Source of the DNA: Mesorhizobium kowhaii
Lineage (GTDB): Bacteria > Pseudomonadota > Alphaproteobacteria > Rhizobiales > Rhizobiaceae
Length of the DNA stretch: 64,000 nt
Direction of reading: 5' to 3'
Assembly (NCBI RefSeq): GCF_003253745.1
Contig: NZ_MZXV01000038.1
Coordinates: 1 to 64,000, forward strand
A model generated the notes under the pieces. That model was not told the DNA's origin. It saw only the letters and a list, made by a program, of their open reading frames with translations, and did no database searches. Position numbers and translations under genes: made by a program. Below are positions 45,079 through 53,640 of this stretch, piece after piece (the stretch's first letter is position 1; the number at the start of each line of letters is the position of its first letter).

Positions 45079-45094
45079 TGGCATGGCGCTTGCT
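45079..45094 (+). promoter_or_regulatory. Orphan sigma-54-like promoter
   Basis: TGGCATGGCGCTTGCT fits TGGCAY-N5-TTGCW and differs from the pepM promoter in one base. No exact TGT-N10-ACA lies upstream and no clear gene lies downstream on this strand before the CBASS genes on the other strand; a 15-codon frame at about 45139 follows. The remaining sequence at 44963-45347 shows nothing else I can name. Confidence 0.45.
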
Positions 45095-45347
45095 GGTGAG
45101 AGCCCATCAAAGCGCGGAAGAGGGCTACGAACGGAGCCATGGCTGAGACGCGAAGCTCCATACAAGCGGCCAAGGAGACCGAATAGCCTTTGCTCATCTC
45201 ATTGTTTTACAAGCGGTTTATGGCATATTGCGATACGGTGTGCAAGAATTTGTGTAACGAACAAAAGTCCTTCAGCGCGTTTTGACTACCAAGGGCGCAT
45301 GTTTTCGAGAATGACCAGGACGCAACATCTGAAGAGCGAGACAAGCT

Positions 45348-46100
45348 TCAGGCACGCCAGGATTCGTATTTGCCCTGGACGTTTTGGTACCTGGCTAGCG
45401 ATGGCTTCGACGGCAACTTGCCAATTCGGACGGTCAGCCTGGCCAGCTCATCCGCTGCTCCGAGCTGCCAACCGTTTTTGATTGCCCAGGACTTTATTTT
45501 CTCGGGCTCGAAAAGATGCCCCTTGGCACGCAGAATGCGCAAAGTCTCATCGGCATGCTCTTTATCGCGCGGGTTCAGGACGCCGTTGGCGCGGTTTATC
45601 CAGCTAGACAGTGCCGTCAGTGCCTTCTCAACCACGGGATCGGCAATCAGCTGAGCCGGCGCGGCCGGGGCTTGCCCATGCACCGTAGGGGTCCATCGCG
45701 CGATCCAGTTATCAATCTCGCCCTCCAGTTCGGGGACGGCTACAACGCCGAGAATACCGATAAGGCTGTCGATTTTTTCGACCAACTCCTCGTTGGCATA
45801 GTAGGCGATGACCACCGTGCCGCGCGCTGAGTTACGAACCGTCTGCAGGGTTGCATGGCGAAGATTCCCGCCTGTCGATAGCGGGACTCCGTTGCCAGCG
45901 CGCAACGACCTTGCGGCTGAGCCGAGAAAGTTCTCCAGTGAGGTGCGATTGATCTGATATTTAGTGTGCGTGAGGAGCACGATTTCAAGCGGAACCGCCC
46001 CTGCCTTCTCGCCGATGACCTTGGCGTGGGCTAACGCCGCCCTCCAGGCGTCGGGGCTGTGGCAGTCCAACGGAATTACGACGCGGACAGGTGACGGCAT
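45348..46100 (-). CDS. Unknown protein at the 3' end of the CBASS operon
   Basis: I do not recognise this 250-residue protein. It starts MPSPVRVVIPLDCHSPDAWR; the first 120 residues alternate beta and alpha (EIVLLTHTKYQINRTSLENF, GTVVIAYYANEELVEKIDSL) like a small Rossmann-type or NIF-like fold, and the last 110 are charged and helical (WINRANGVLNPRDKEHADET). It follows nucC by 224 bases on the same strand. It could be a fifth component or an unrelated passenger. Confidence 0.65.
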   Translation of the reverse strand: MPSPVRVVIPLDCHSPDAWRAALAHAKVIGEKAGAVPLEIVLLTHTKYQINRTSLENFLGSAARSLRAGNGVPLSTGGNLRHATLQTVRNSARGTVVIAYYANEELVEKIDSLIGILGVVAVPELEGEIDNWIARWTPTVHGQAPAAPAQLIADPVVEKALTALSSWINRANGVLNPRDKEHADETLRILRAKGHLFEPEKIKSWAIKNGWQLGAADELARLTVRIGKLPSKPSLARYQNVQGKYESWRA

Positions 46101-46324
46101 GCACTGGCTCCAAAAATAGGCGCTTTCATAAAGGTTCGCCCAATATTGGGTTCGAAGCGCTCCAACCCACCGAGCTATGTATGATTGCGTCAACTTACCA
46201 GCGCCGACGCTCGGTCGCACGAAGCCGGACCCGACTACCGGCGATGCCATACTTCTCCTCAAGCGCCACTTCAATCCGTGCAACTGATGAGTGGAGCGCC
46301 TCGTTTGAGATCCGCACCTAAATG

Positions 46325-47050
46325 CTATTTGGCGAGCCACTCCGCATAGGCCTGGACATCGATCATGGGAACAGTTCCGCTGAATTGCAGCTGGGATATC
46401 AGATCGAGCAGGAAAGCCGTAGCCGGACGATTTTCTGGTAACAGCGCATAATCGTTATCCTTGGGATTGTACCGGAAATTTCCGTGGGCAGCGATGCAGC
46501 CCATATTGAGGCGCTGGTTTCCATCGCCCTTTTCAAGCGCCTTCTGAAGCGGAGTACCCAAAGGCGGGGTCCAGTCGCTCTCGAAAGTCAGAATGCCGCC
46601 GAGGATTGGAATCGGCGGCTTCGCGGGATAGGTGCCGCCGGCGTGGGGAATCGGCAAACTTGTCCGATGCAAGGCACGAACTGACGCAACCTTCCCTTGT
46701 GCGTAATCAACCTGCTCCGCATTGATCGACTGCTTCGCCTCAAAGACCGCGTATACGCTCTCGGCAGGGACGATGATCTGGCCCTCGTATTTGAAGATGA
46801 AGGGCGAATATTGCCGGTCGAAAATGACGATGTCGATTTGGTCACTGAATTTATCGGTGCTGTCGACCACATGCGCGGTCTCGGCCTGGTAGCGCTGCGG
46901 CAAATAGGTTTGCAGCAATTTCAGCCAGACCGTCTCGCTGGCATTGCCCTTGGCTACCGGATGGCCAAAGACGCCACGCGACGTCTCCAGGCGTTGCTGC
47001 ATATCGTTGTGCAGACCTTCAAGAAGGCGCGGGAGAGACCAAGTAGTCAT
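46325..47050 (-). CDS. nucC: NucC, cA3-activated CBASS effector endonuclease
   Basis: NucC trimers bind cyclic tri-AMP, join as hexamers and cut dsDNA, killing the phage-infected cell. The 241-residue length equals E. coli NucC, and the catalytic residues fall at the same numbers: Asp73 in DQIDIVIFDRQYSPFIF, Glu104 and Lys106 in YAVFEAKQS. Other conserved stretches are RTSLPIPHAGGTYPAKP and LQFSGTVPMIDVQAY. ATG 47050 overlaps the cap6 stop (ATGA). Confidence 0.93.
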   Translation of the reverse strand: MTTWSLPRLLEGLHNDMQQRLETSRGVFGHPVAKGNASETVWLKLLQTYLPQRYQAETAHVVDSTDKFSDQIDIVIFDRQYSPFIFKYEGQIIVPAESVYAVFEAKQSINAEQVDYAQGKVASVRALHRTSLPIPHAGGTYPAKPPIPILGGILTFESDWTPPLGTPLQKALEKGDGNQRLNMGCIAAHGNFRYNPKDNDYALLPENRPATAFLLDLISQLQFSGTVPMIDVQAYAEWLAK

Positions 47051-47985
47051 GATGCTGCCCCGTCCTGGAATGGCGGAGTAGCGAGCGTCTTCGATGCAAT
47101 CTCCACCGCCCGCGCCGGCCTGACTGCCGACGCCGGATAGGCATCGAGAACAATCGATGGCAGAAGGCGCTGCATGATATCTGAAAACGTAAACCCGAAG
47201 GGCTGGTCCCGGCGCGGGCCAGTGGCAGCAACGAGTTTCTCGATATCAGTCGCCGAGAACGCCAGCTCCGATAGCGCTCCGGACAACAGGGCACGCCGCT
47301 GTTCATCGTTCGGGCGCCCGAAAGACAGAATATCAGCCGCACGACGCTTTACGGCAGGATCGAGGGCGCTCAAACGGTTCGTACACATGATTACCGCGGC
47401 TGGAAGTGCTGCATTGGCGATTCGATCGATGCCGCGGATGAAGGCATTGACCCCTGCCCTATCTTCATGGTGCATCTGCGCATTCTCGCGCGACTGAGCG
47501 AGCGCATCGGCCTCATCGACTAGCAAAATGACGCCACCGCGAGCCCTACCCGCCCCCTTGAGCTTCGAGGCTTCCGAAATCGTGAAATCGAACGCCGAGG
47601 TAAGAAGCTGGGTCATCTCGCCGACTCGGCCCTGCCCGCGAGCCGACAAGCTGAGCGGAAACAGCGTGATTTCAATGTCTTCCTGGCGCGCCACGGCATC
47701 GCCGATCGTTTCTGCCAATTCCGTTTTCCCTGAGCCGACGTCCCCGGCAAGAACAACAAGTGGAGGGCGACGAAGAACCGTGGTGAGCAAGCCTTTCATC
47801 TGCGGATGGTGCTTGCGTGCCCATGCCTCAAGCCCAGACGGATTGACCAGCAGCGAAAGAATCTTGGTGAGCCGCGAGATTTGGTCGTCCAGGCCAACCA
47901 ACCGACCCAACCGATCACGCGCTGCAAAATCCGGATAAGAAATCCGACGTTCGAAGATCCCGTCGGCCATTGTCGCTGCGTTCAT
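47047..47985 (-). CDS. cap6: Cap6, TRIP13-like AAA+ ATPase of type III CBASS
   Basis: The 312-residue ATPase disassembles active HORMA-cyclase complexes. It has Walker A (LAGDVGSGKTELAETIGD), Walker B (GVILLVDEADALAQSREN), sensor region (VIMCTNRLSALDPAVKRRA, with Arg finger) and a C-terminal lid. ATG 47985 overlaps the HORMA gene stop (ATGA) and has AAGGA upstream; an ATG two codons earlier is too close to that site. Confidence 0.92.
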   Translation of the reverse strand: MNAATMADGIFERRISYPDFAARDRLGRLVGLDDQISRLTKILSLLVNPSGLEAWARKHHPQMKGLLTTVLRRPPLVVLAGDVGSGKTELAETIGDAVARQEDIEITLFPLSLSARGQGRVGEMTQLLTSAFDFTISEASKLKGAGRARGGVILLVDEADALAQSRENAQMHHEDRAGVNAFIRGIDRIANAALPAAVIMCTNRLSALDPAVKRRAADILSFGRPNDEQRRALLSGALSELAFSATDIEKLVAATGPRRDQPFGFTFSDIMQRLLPSIVLDAYPASAVRPARAVEIASKTLATPPFQDGAAS

Positions 47986-48500
47986 GCCCATGTCCTTACT
48001 GTTGCCCGGTTAAGTGCCCGGCCACCCGCCGAGTAAACATGGTCATTGCTAAAATAGCCGGCGACCCCCGGTTCTGGCGCACCGCCCCGGATAAAGGGCA
48101 GTTCGCGTTCGACTGCCTCGCGCTCCGAGGCAGTCAGAGAATACCAGGCCGCAGTGAATGTCAGATAGGAAGCGAACGATGCACCGCTGATGTTCGCTCC
48201 CGGCCGGACGCGCCCCGGATCATCGTCGGAGGCATTGGCGCCTGAGAGTTCCTGGGCCGTATAACGCAATGTCGGCTCGATCCAGTCGTCATTACGCTTG
48301 TAGCCATACGTGACCGTTTCGATGTACTTGCCCTTAAGCAGCGGAACCAGTTCGCGTTCATATTTCGCGATGGAATCATCACTCGGCAGCCCGTAAAAGC
48401 GCTGCACACGCTTGAGGTCCGTCGCGACCTTTGCCGCAATGTGCTGGGCATGGGTTACGGTGAACGTTACGCTATCTGTGAATGTGAAGCTTTGCGTCAT
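47982..48500 (-). CDS. cap7: Cap7, bacterial HORMA-domain protein
   Basis: The 172-residue protein lies between the cyclase and the TRIP13-like ATPase, as in type III CBASS, and starts with the HORMA-like TFTDSVTFTVTHAQHIAAKV, TDLKRVQRFYG. It would sense phage peptides and activate CdnC. The C-terminus (GRALNRATVRTWA) may be the safety-belt or closure-motif region. Six bases separate it from cdnC. Confidence 0.85.
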   Translation of the reverse strand: MTQSFTFTDSVTFTVTHAQHIAAKVATDLKRVQRFYGLPSDDSIAKYERELVPLLKGKYIETVTYGYKRNDDWIEPTLRYTAQELSGANASDDDPGRVRPGANISGASFASYLTFTAAWYSLTASEREAVERELPFIRGGAPEPGVAGYFSNDHVYSAGGRALNRATVRTWA

Positions 48501-48506
48501 GGGGGG

Positions 48507-49472
48507 TCACACCTGAAAAGCTGAGCCAAAAACTTTTTGCCAGTAATAAACGGTCTCTTGTTTCGTCGGCGCCGCGCGCGCCGCATCGATGGCGTCACCA
48601 GCGTCAAGAGCCGCTTCCACAATCGCGTCCACGTTTTGGACCGTGTAGAGACGGCTAACGTTGTTCTTGGCATTCACCGGATCGATGATTTGCATCGGCT
48701 CCGAAAAACCGCCGACCGTGGACGGCTTGTAATAATCAGAAAAAATGATTCGCTCACGAAGATTGCTCGTCGCGATGTACGTGAAGAAGTGCTGCAAGGC
48801 CTCAGGATAGTTCGAAAAATCGGCGCCCTGGTCCTGAAGGTGAGCCAGAATCATTTCCACCATGAAGGATTTGAACCGAAAGCCGTCCCGCTCCCGCTTC
48901 ATGACCCGTGTCCAGAATTTCGCCAACCGCACCACTTGCGCGAAATGCGTCTGCTGCGCAGCCTTGCGCTTGCGCGCAAACTCCAAGTGCAGAGGTATGC
49001 TGGTTTTCAGGAAAGAGCCGTCGTCCTGGCTGACCAGGTTGCCGTACCATTGCGGATCTTCGTCATAGAGGATCGGCACCACATCGACATCGAGACCCGA
49101 GCCGCGGAATGAAACTGTAACGCTGTAGGTCTGCGGCTGAACCTGGTCCGGGCTGAAGTTCGGAAACGCCTTCCGCAGCCGCTCTGCCAGATATTGAAGA
49201 AGGGCGTCGACATCATGGGGAGCGTTCGCACCACTGATATAGCAGGCCACGTCGATATCGTTCAGGGACCGAAGTGCCGTTCCCTTGGCAAGGCTGCCGG
49301 ACAGCAGCATCTTCCGCAGCGTGAAATCCGGATGTTCGTGAAGGTAACCCTCGAGTTTCTCCCGTAGCCGTCGAGCTTGGGCCCGATATTCGTCGGCCTG
49401 GTCCTTCGGCAGGTTCACCTTCTCATCCGCGAAGCGGGCGATGTCGGCATGGGCAACGTGAAGCAGGCTCAT
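48507..49472 (-). CDS. cdnC: CBASS cyclase CdnC (CD-NTase)
   Basis: The 321-residue cGAS/DncV-like nucleotidyltransferase makes a cyclic oligonucleotide (cyclic tri-AMP expected, given NucC). The active site is GSLAKGTALRSLNDIDVACY: GS at 59-60 and Asp72/Asp74, with the third acid in SGLDVDVVPIL (Asp128/Asp130). The C-terminal OAS1-like helical domain follows. First gene of the operon and divergent from capH. Confidence 0.93.
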   Translation of the reverse strand: MSLLHVAHADIARFADEKVNLPKDQADEYRAQARRLREKLEGYLHEHPDFTLRKMLLSGSLAKGTALRSLNDIDVACYISGANAPHDVDALLQYLAERLRKAFPNFSPDQVQPQTYSVTVSFRGSGLDVDVVPILYDEDPQWYGNLVSQDDGSFLKTSIPLHLEFARKRKAAQQTHFAQVVRLAKFWTRVMKRERDGFRFKSFMVEMILAHLQDQGADFSNYPEALQHFFTYIATSNLRERIIFSDYYKPSTVGGFSEPMQIIDPVNAKNNVSRLYTVQNVDAIVEAALDAGDAIDAARAAPTKQETVYYWQKVFGSAFQV

Positions 49473-49503
49473 CGATTATGTTTTCCTTGCCCTTGTCGGG
49501 TTA

Positions 49504-49520
49504 GACATGAGATACATGTC
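49504..49520. promoter_or_regulatory. Operator candidate for CapH between cdnC and capH
   Basis: GACATGAGATACATGTC has perfect 6-bp arms and a 5-base spacer, placed 32 bases from the cdnC start and 54 from the capH start. It is well placed to repress both directions. Confidence 0.6.
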
Positions 49521-49573
49521 CATATATAGGCGCTTCGTTACAAGTCGTCAAGTTCAACATGCCGGAGTCGACA

Positions 49574-49927
49574 ATGCCCGACGAACCTCTTCCCTCCGTA
49601 ATTTTTCAACAGCGGTTGCGTAAAGCGCGTGAAATCCGAGGCTGGAGCCAAAGCGATCTCGCCACCAATGCAGGAATGCCATCCAGTTCGATCGCTCATT
49701 TCGAGACGGGAACCAGAAAGCCATCTTTCGACACGCTCAGGCGTCTGGCCAATGCGCTGGACATGACCACCGACTTCCTGTTGGGTCGTGTCGAGAATCC
49801 GGGCCTAGCGGAGGCCGGGGACCCGCTTTACCGCGACGTAGGCAAGTTAACAGGCAGTGACCGCGAGATCGCCCGGGATTTTTTAAAGCTGCTTGCCGAG
49901 CGAAATGCCGCCAAGAAAGGCGAATGA
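49574..49927 (+). CDS. capH: CapH, HTH repressor of CBASS
   Basis: The 117-residue protein has an XRE HTH (IFQQRLRKAREIRGWSQSDL, GMPSSSIAHFETGTRKPSFD) and a helical tail. CapH repressors block CBASS transcription until cleaved by CapP in response to DNA damage. I chose ATG 49574, six bases after GGAG; an in-frame ATG at 49559 lacks a site. The capP gene follows after three bases. Confidence 0.88.
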   Translation: MPDEPLPSVIFQQRLRKAREIRGWSQSDLATNAGMPSSSIAHFETGTRKPSFDTLRRLANALDMTTDFLLGRVENPGLAEAGDPLYRDVGKLTGSDREIARDFLKLLAERNAAKKGE

Positions 49928-49930
49928 CCG

Positions 49931-50815
49931 ATGGGCAAAGGCTTCCGCTTGCTCCTGGCGAGACAGGAGGCCGAAAATTTCCTGAAACAGGAAGGGATCA
50001 CGACGCTACCGGTGGATCCGTTTGCCATCGCCAAGAGCCGTGACATTACGGTGGAAGGAAAGCCTGAAAGTACCGAAGGTGTGTCAGGGATGCTGCTGCG
50101 TTATGGCGACACCTTTGGCATTATCTACGGCACCCACATACCCTCCCCTGGCTTTCAACGATTTAGTGTCAGCCACGAGCTTGGACATTACTTCTTGCCG
50201 GGCCACCTGGACCACATTTTGCCAAAGGACGGGGCACACGTCTCCAGGGCCGGATTTGTCACCGCCGACTCTTATGAACTTGAGGCTGACCATTTTGCGG
50301 CCGGCCTGCTGATGCCCGCGACCCCTTTCAAGCGGGCCATCGGCCGTGACGAACCCGGTTTGGACGCGATCACTGCAGCAGCCGAATTGTGCCAAACCTC
50401 GCTTACGTCGACAGCCATTCGCTTCGGAGAACTGACGGATGCTGCTGTCGCCGTTATCCTCAGCACCGGAAACACCATCGATTACTGTTTCCTATCGGAT
50501 GCGATGAAATCTTTGCCGAAGTTGGACTGGCTGCGAAAAGGAACACCCCTGCCATCTGGAACCGCTACAGCCGTTCTTGCCGGCGATCCTCGACGCGTTT
50601 TAAGCGGAGACCGCGTGAGCGAGGAAATCGACGTCAGGGACTGGCTAGGAGGCACACGGAAGGCTGTGGTCACAGAGGAATCTGTCGGGCTCGGCGGCTA
50701 CGGCAAGGTGCTCACGGTTCTCGTCTCCACCGAAATAGGCCAGGAGGAAGAGGAGATGGAAATCTCCGAGGAAGATGATCTTATCGAGAGCTGGACTCCA
50801 CGCTTCCGCCGATGA
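49931..50815 (+). CDS. capP: CapP, ImmA/IrrE-type zinc metalloprotease
   Basis: The 294-residue protein has HELGH at 82-86 with downstream Glu in YELEADHFAAGLLMP, the gluzincin pattern of COG2856 proteases. CapP cleaves CapH when single-stranded DNA accumulates. The C-terminal 100 residues form a separate domain ending in an acidic stretch (GQEEEEMEISEEDDLIE). Confidence 0.88.
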   Translation: MGKGFRLLLARQEAENFLKQEGITTLPVDPFAIAKSRDITVEGKPESTEGVSGMLLRYGDTFGIIYGTHIPSPGFQRFSVSHELGHYFLPGHLDHILPKDGAHVSRAGFVTADSYELEADHFAAGLLMPATPFKRAIGRDEPGLDAITAAAELCQTSLTSTAIRFGELTDAAVAVILSTGNTIDYCFLSDAMKSLPKLDWLRKGTPLPSGTATAVLAGDPRRVLSGDRVSEEIDVRDWLGGTRKAVVTEESVGLGGYGKVLTVLVSTEIGQEEEEMEISEEDDLIESWTPRFRR

Positions 50816-51134
50816 TTAGGCCGCTTCCGCTGCTGCAGATTTACGCGGCTTGCGCCGAACGGCCATGTCAACCTTGTAGTCGAGCCGGTCTAGGGCACCG
50901 GACAAGCCGATCGATTGAAAACTTGCCCGTGCGCCCGGTCACGGTCGCGGAGATGTCGGGCTGCTTCATCCAGAGCAGCTCTGCCGACTTCGCCCGGGTC
51001 AAGCGCCGGCGCTTGATAATGGCGCGGATCTCGCGGGCCAACTTGGCCTTGAGCAATTCCTCTTCGGGATTGTCAAAGCCGAGGTCAGCAAACACGTCGC
51101 CGCTGCTCATTTCGGCGGTGATGTCTTCAGTCAT
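50816..51134 (-). pseudogene. HigA-like HTH antitoxin, frameshifted near the C-terminus
   Basis: The frame from ATG 51134 gives SSGDVFADLGFDNPEEELLK and a good HTH (LTRAKSAELLWMKQPDISAT), but after FSIDRLVRC it shifts and stops at 50868. The expected tail (DYKVDMAVRRKPRKSAAAEA) is in another frame and ends at 50816. Partner of the broken higB-like gene upstream (ATGA overlap). Confidence 0.7.
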
Positions 51135-51360
51135 GACTTTGGTCCTTTCCCATAATTGTCGCGGTAGTGCGTCTCGGCCGCCCTCAATCGTGCCGTCACG
51201 AGCTCGATCTCGTGCTTGGGTGTCTCCCTTCCTTCTTCGACTTCTTCTGGAAGCAATGAAGAACGTAGATCACCCCGGTAGGTGTCCCCAGCGAAGTCGC
51301 CGTCCACCTCAAGGATGCTGCGGCCCCCAAAAGAAGGCGTTTACGACCGCGTCCGCCGCC
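51131..51360 (-). pseudogene. HigB-like (Gp49/DUF891) toxin, degraded
   Basis: Pieces in three frames: LEVDGDFAGDTYR, VIYVLHCFQKKSKK and ETPKHEIELVTARLRAAETH ending YRDNYGKGPKS. The segment normally joining TYR to VIYVLH is missing and at least two indels occur. No intact start is seen. Confidence 0.65.
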
Positions 51361-51523
51361 TGGCGGTCAAAGGTTGGGTGTCCCAAGTTGGACACGGCAG
51401 GCTATCAGCCGACCCGAACAAACATATCTCCGATCTTGCCTTCCAAAGCAGGCAATGGTTCAAATTTGCGTCTGCGTAGCAAGCGCAAGCCATCGGCGGT
51501 GGCCGCAGACTTGACGAACCAGC

Positions 51524-51552
51524 TTGGTTCACCAATAATCATAGTGAACCAA
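51524..51552. promoter_or_regulatory. Operator of the ParD/ParE-type pair
   Basis: TTGGTTCAC and GTGAACCAA form perfect 9-bp arms around 11 bases, ending 17 bases before the antitoxin ATG. Such a dyad is expected for autoregulation by a ribbon-helix-helix antitoxin. Confidence 0.7.
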
Positions 51553-51568
51553 CGAAAGTTATAGCTCC

Positions 51569-51814
51569 ATGACCGCCTTCACCGTCCGTGTGCCGGACGA
51601 AACCGCAGACAGGCTGGACCAACTCGCCGAAAAGCTTGACCGGTCACGCTCCTATGTGGCCGCACAGGCCATTGAGGATTTCGTGGCCAGGGAAGAGTGG
51701 CAGCTGGCTGAAATCGAGGCCGGATTGGCCGAGGCCCAGCGCGGCGAATTCGCAAGTGACCATGATGTAGCTGCCGTGGTCGGAAAATACGTCAAGTCCG
51801 CCCGCCAATCATGA
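51569..51814 (+). CDS. Ribbon-helix-helix antitoxin (ParD/RelB type)
   Basis: The 81-residue protein starts MTAFTVRVPDETADRLDQLA, with the beta strand and helices of an RHH DNA-binding domain (KLDRSRSYVAAQAIEDFVAR). The C-terminal tail would bind the toxin. It overlaps the toxin gene by four bases and has a perfect operator upstream. The pair looks intact. Confidence 0.9.
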   Translation: MTAFTVRVPDETADRLDQLAEKLDRSRSYVAAQAIEDFVAREEWQLAEIEAGLAEAQRGEFASDHDVAAVVGKYVKSARQS

Positions 51815-52104
51815 GCCGTAAAAGAATCCGCTGGACCCAGCGGGCGTTGCGGCGGCTTGACGAAATCGGCGCCCACATCGAGAAAGACAGCGCCGACGCC
51901 GCCGGCCGTGTCGTTGCGCGCATTGTGTCGGCGGCCGAGCACCTGGCCGAGCAACCGGCCATGGGTCGCATCGGACGCATCAAGACGACGCGGGAGCTCG
52001 TTTTGGCTGATATACCCTATATCATCCCCTATCACGTCAACGGCGATACTGTCGAAATCCTGACTGTCATGCACGCCGCCCAACAGTGGCCGCAGGCCCT
52101 GTAA
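51811..52104 (+). CDS. ParE/RelE-family toxin
   Basis: The 97-residue protein shows the family order: IRWTQRALRRLDEIGAHIEK, AARVVARIVSAAEHL-like helix, MGRIGRIKTTRELVLADIPY and VEILTVMHAAQQWP. It would be a gyrase poison (ParE) or a ribosome-dependent RNase (RelE); sequence alone does not decide, though TRELVL and the HAAQQWP end favour ParE-type. Confidence 0.9.
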   Translation: MSRKRIRWTQRALRRLDEIGAHIEKDSADAAGRVVARIVSAAEHLAEQPAMGRIGRIKTTRELVLADIPYIIPYHVNGDTVEILTVMHAAQQWPQAL

Positions 52105-52184
52105 AGTCGCTGCACCGCCCTCCCGCTGCCTCACCAAAGCCACACCGCCGGCATCGAAACGCCCCGTGGAACAGGCGGCGCCCT

Positions 52185-52430
52185 TTAGCCTGGTGTCTCG
52201 TTGGGGTCAGCACTTCTGGGGAACGTTCGTTCCTCTTGAATTGTGCCGTCAAGCTTCTTGATACGGACGGAGCCGCCGCCCTTCCCAACCGCCGACTCGA
52301 GCACACCACCCTTGGTGGCCTCTTCCTTGGTGTCAAATCTGCGGGTTGCTCTATCCGCGCCTTCCTGGCGCAAGACCCAATCGTCTTTCTTCTTGTCGTG
52401 GACGAGCTCAAACTTCGGAAGTTTTGCCAT
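52185..52430 (-). CDS. DUF2188-type small protein
   Basis: The 81-residue protein MAKLPKFELVHDKKKDDWVL has the DUF2188 pattern (two repeats of strand-strand-helix; RFDTKEEATKGGVLESAVGK, GGGSVRIKKLDGTIQEERTF). Function unknown. ATG 52430 has AGGAG seven bases upstream. Confidence 0.8.
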   Translation of the reverse strand: MAKLPKFELVHDKKKDDWVLRQEGADRATRRFDTKEEATKGGVLESAVGKGGGSVRIKKLDGTIQEERTFPRSADPNETPG

Positions 52431-52436
52431 ACCCAA

Positions 52437-52886
52437 CTCCTGTTGCCATTCAGCTATTCGAAATTACATCCGCAATCAACTAGCCAGGCTAAGTATCTTT
52501 GGAATCATGTTTGAATTCTTAGACATCAGCATATCATCACGCTGGTAAGGATTTCGACGGCAAAAACGTCGTTGTCGTCTTTACGGACTTGCCGACCAGT
52601 CCCGATCACGCTGACTTCAATACAGGCGCGTATGGTCCGTGATCCACGATGTGCATTGCTGCCGCTCGCGACTCCGAAAAATAAGTCCCTCCGATGGTCT
52701 TGTTCAGGCGACAGTTACCGCAATGTCAGACTGCTGTGTCGTTGCTGGTTGTGCACAAACAAGCAGTTGACGACCCGAAAGACCTTGAAGACCGTCGGGC
52801 GCTTTGAGCAAACGGTCGGGGGCGAGGTCTATTGAGGACTGACCTGCAAAAGATGTAGGCTCACTCGTATCTCGCGAAGGAGAGCC
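52437..52886. other. Spacer without recognisable genes
   Basis: Short plus-strand frames occur, but none shows conserved motifs. I see nothing to annotate. Confidence 0.4.
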
Positions 52887-52989
52887 TTAATAATCTTCCT
52901 TTAGGCTATAGTTCTGACGCTGGGGGGCCGCATGAGCAGGCTTACGATCGACAATATTGTCGGGCATCTGAAAGCAGTGCCGTGACACG

Positions 52990-53640
52990 CCCGTTAGTGA
53001 CTGAGCACGTACGTGGTTTGCTCCGCTACCTCTCCCATCCATTTGAGCGCGCCAATGAGGATCTGGCCGTAACCTATTTCCGAAGCACCTTTGGCGAAGC
53101 CTTTCAGCGCCAGGCCGACGCAGTTTCGTGCCTTCGGCGGTGAGAGCCGCCGGCACGTAACCCATGGCGAGGCTCTTCCCGACGGTGTGGCCGAAGCCCC
53201 CGGAAGTGACATAGCCGACACATATGCCGTCGTGAAAAATTGGTTCGTCAGCGACGCAGTCCAGATCCTCGGTGTCGACCATCAGCGTAACCAGCTTCTT
53301 GTCCGGCCCTTGTTCACGCTCAGCCTGAGCCGCAGCCTTTCCAATGAAATTGGCCTGCTTATCGAAAGCGACATAGACGTCAAGGCCCGATTCCGCAGCG
53401 GTAAAATCGGGACGGAAGTCCGTCGTCCAGACGCCCCAGTTTTTCTCCAGCCGCATCGACATTAATGCCCGACCGCCATAGGCGCGCAACCCGAGATCCG
53501 CGCCCTCTCGCTCCAGCGCCTCGTACAAAGCGAGCTGGTAATGGGGGGCGCAGTAGATCTCATATCCGAGTTCGCCCGAAAAGGAAAATGCCTCGTCTAC
53601 GTATTCCAAGCCCGGCCGGGCCGAAGAACTTCGCGTCAGC
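52990..53640 (-). pseudogene. GcvT-like C-terminal fragment of a dimethylglycine/sarcosine dehydrogenase
   Basis: The minus strand reads YVDEAFSFSGELGYEIYCAP, LGLRAYGGRALMSMRLEKNW, VTSGGFGHTVGKSLAMGYVP, characteristic of the folate-binding end of DMGDH-type oxidoreductases. The upstream two thirds (FAD domain) are missing, and after EGTKL the frame is lost. It ends at a junction with the LysR fragment near 53620-53640. Confidence 0.75.
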
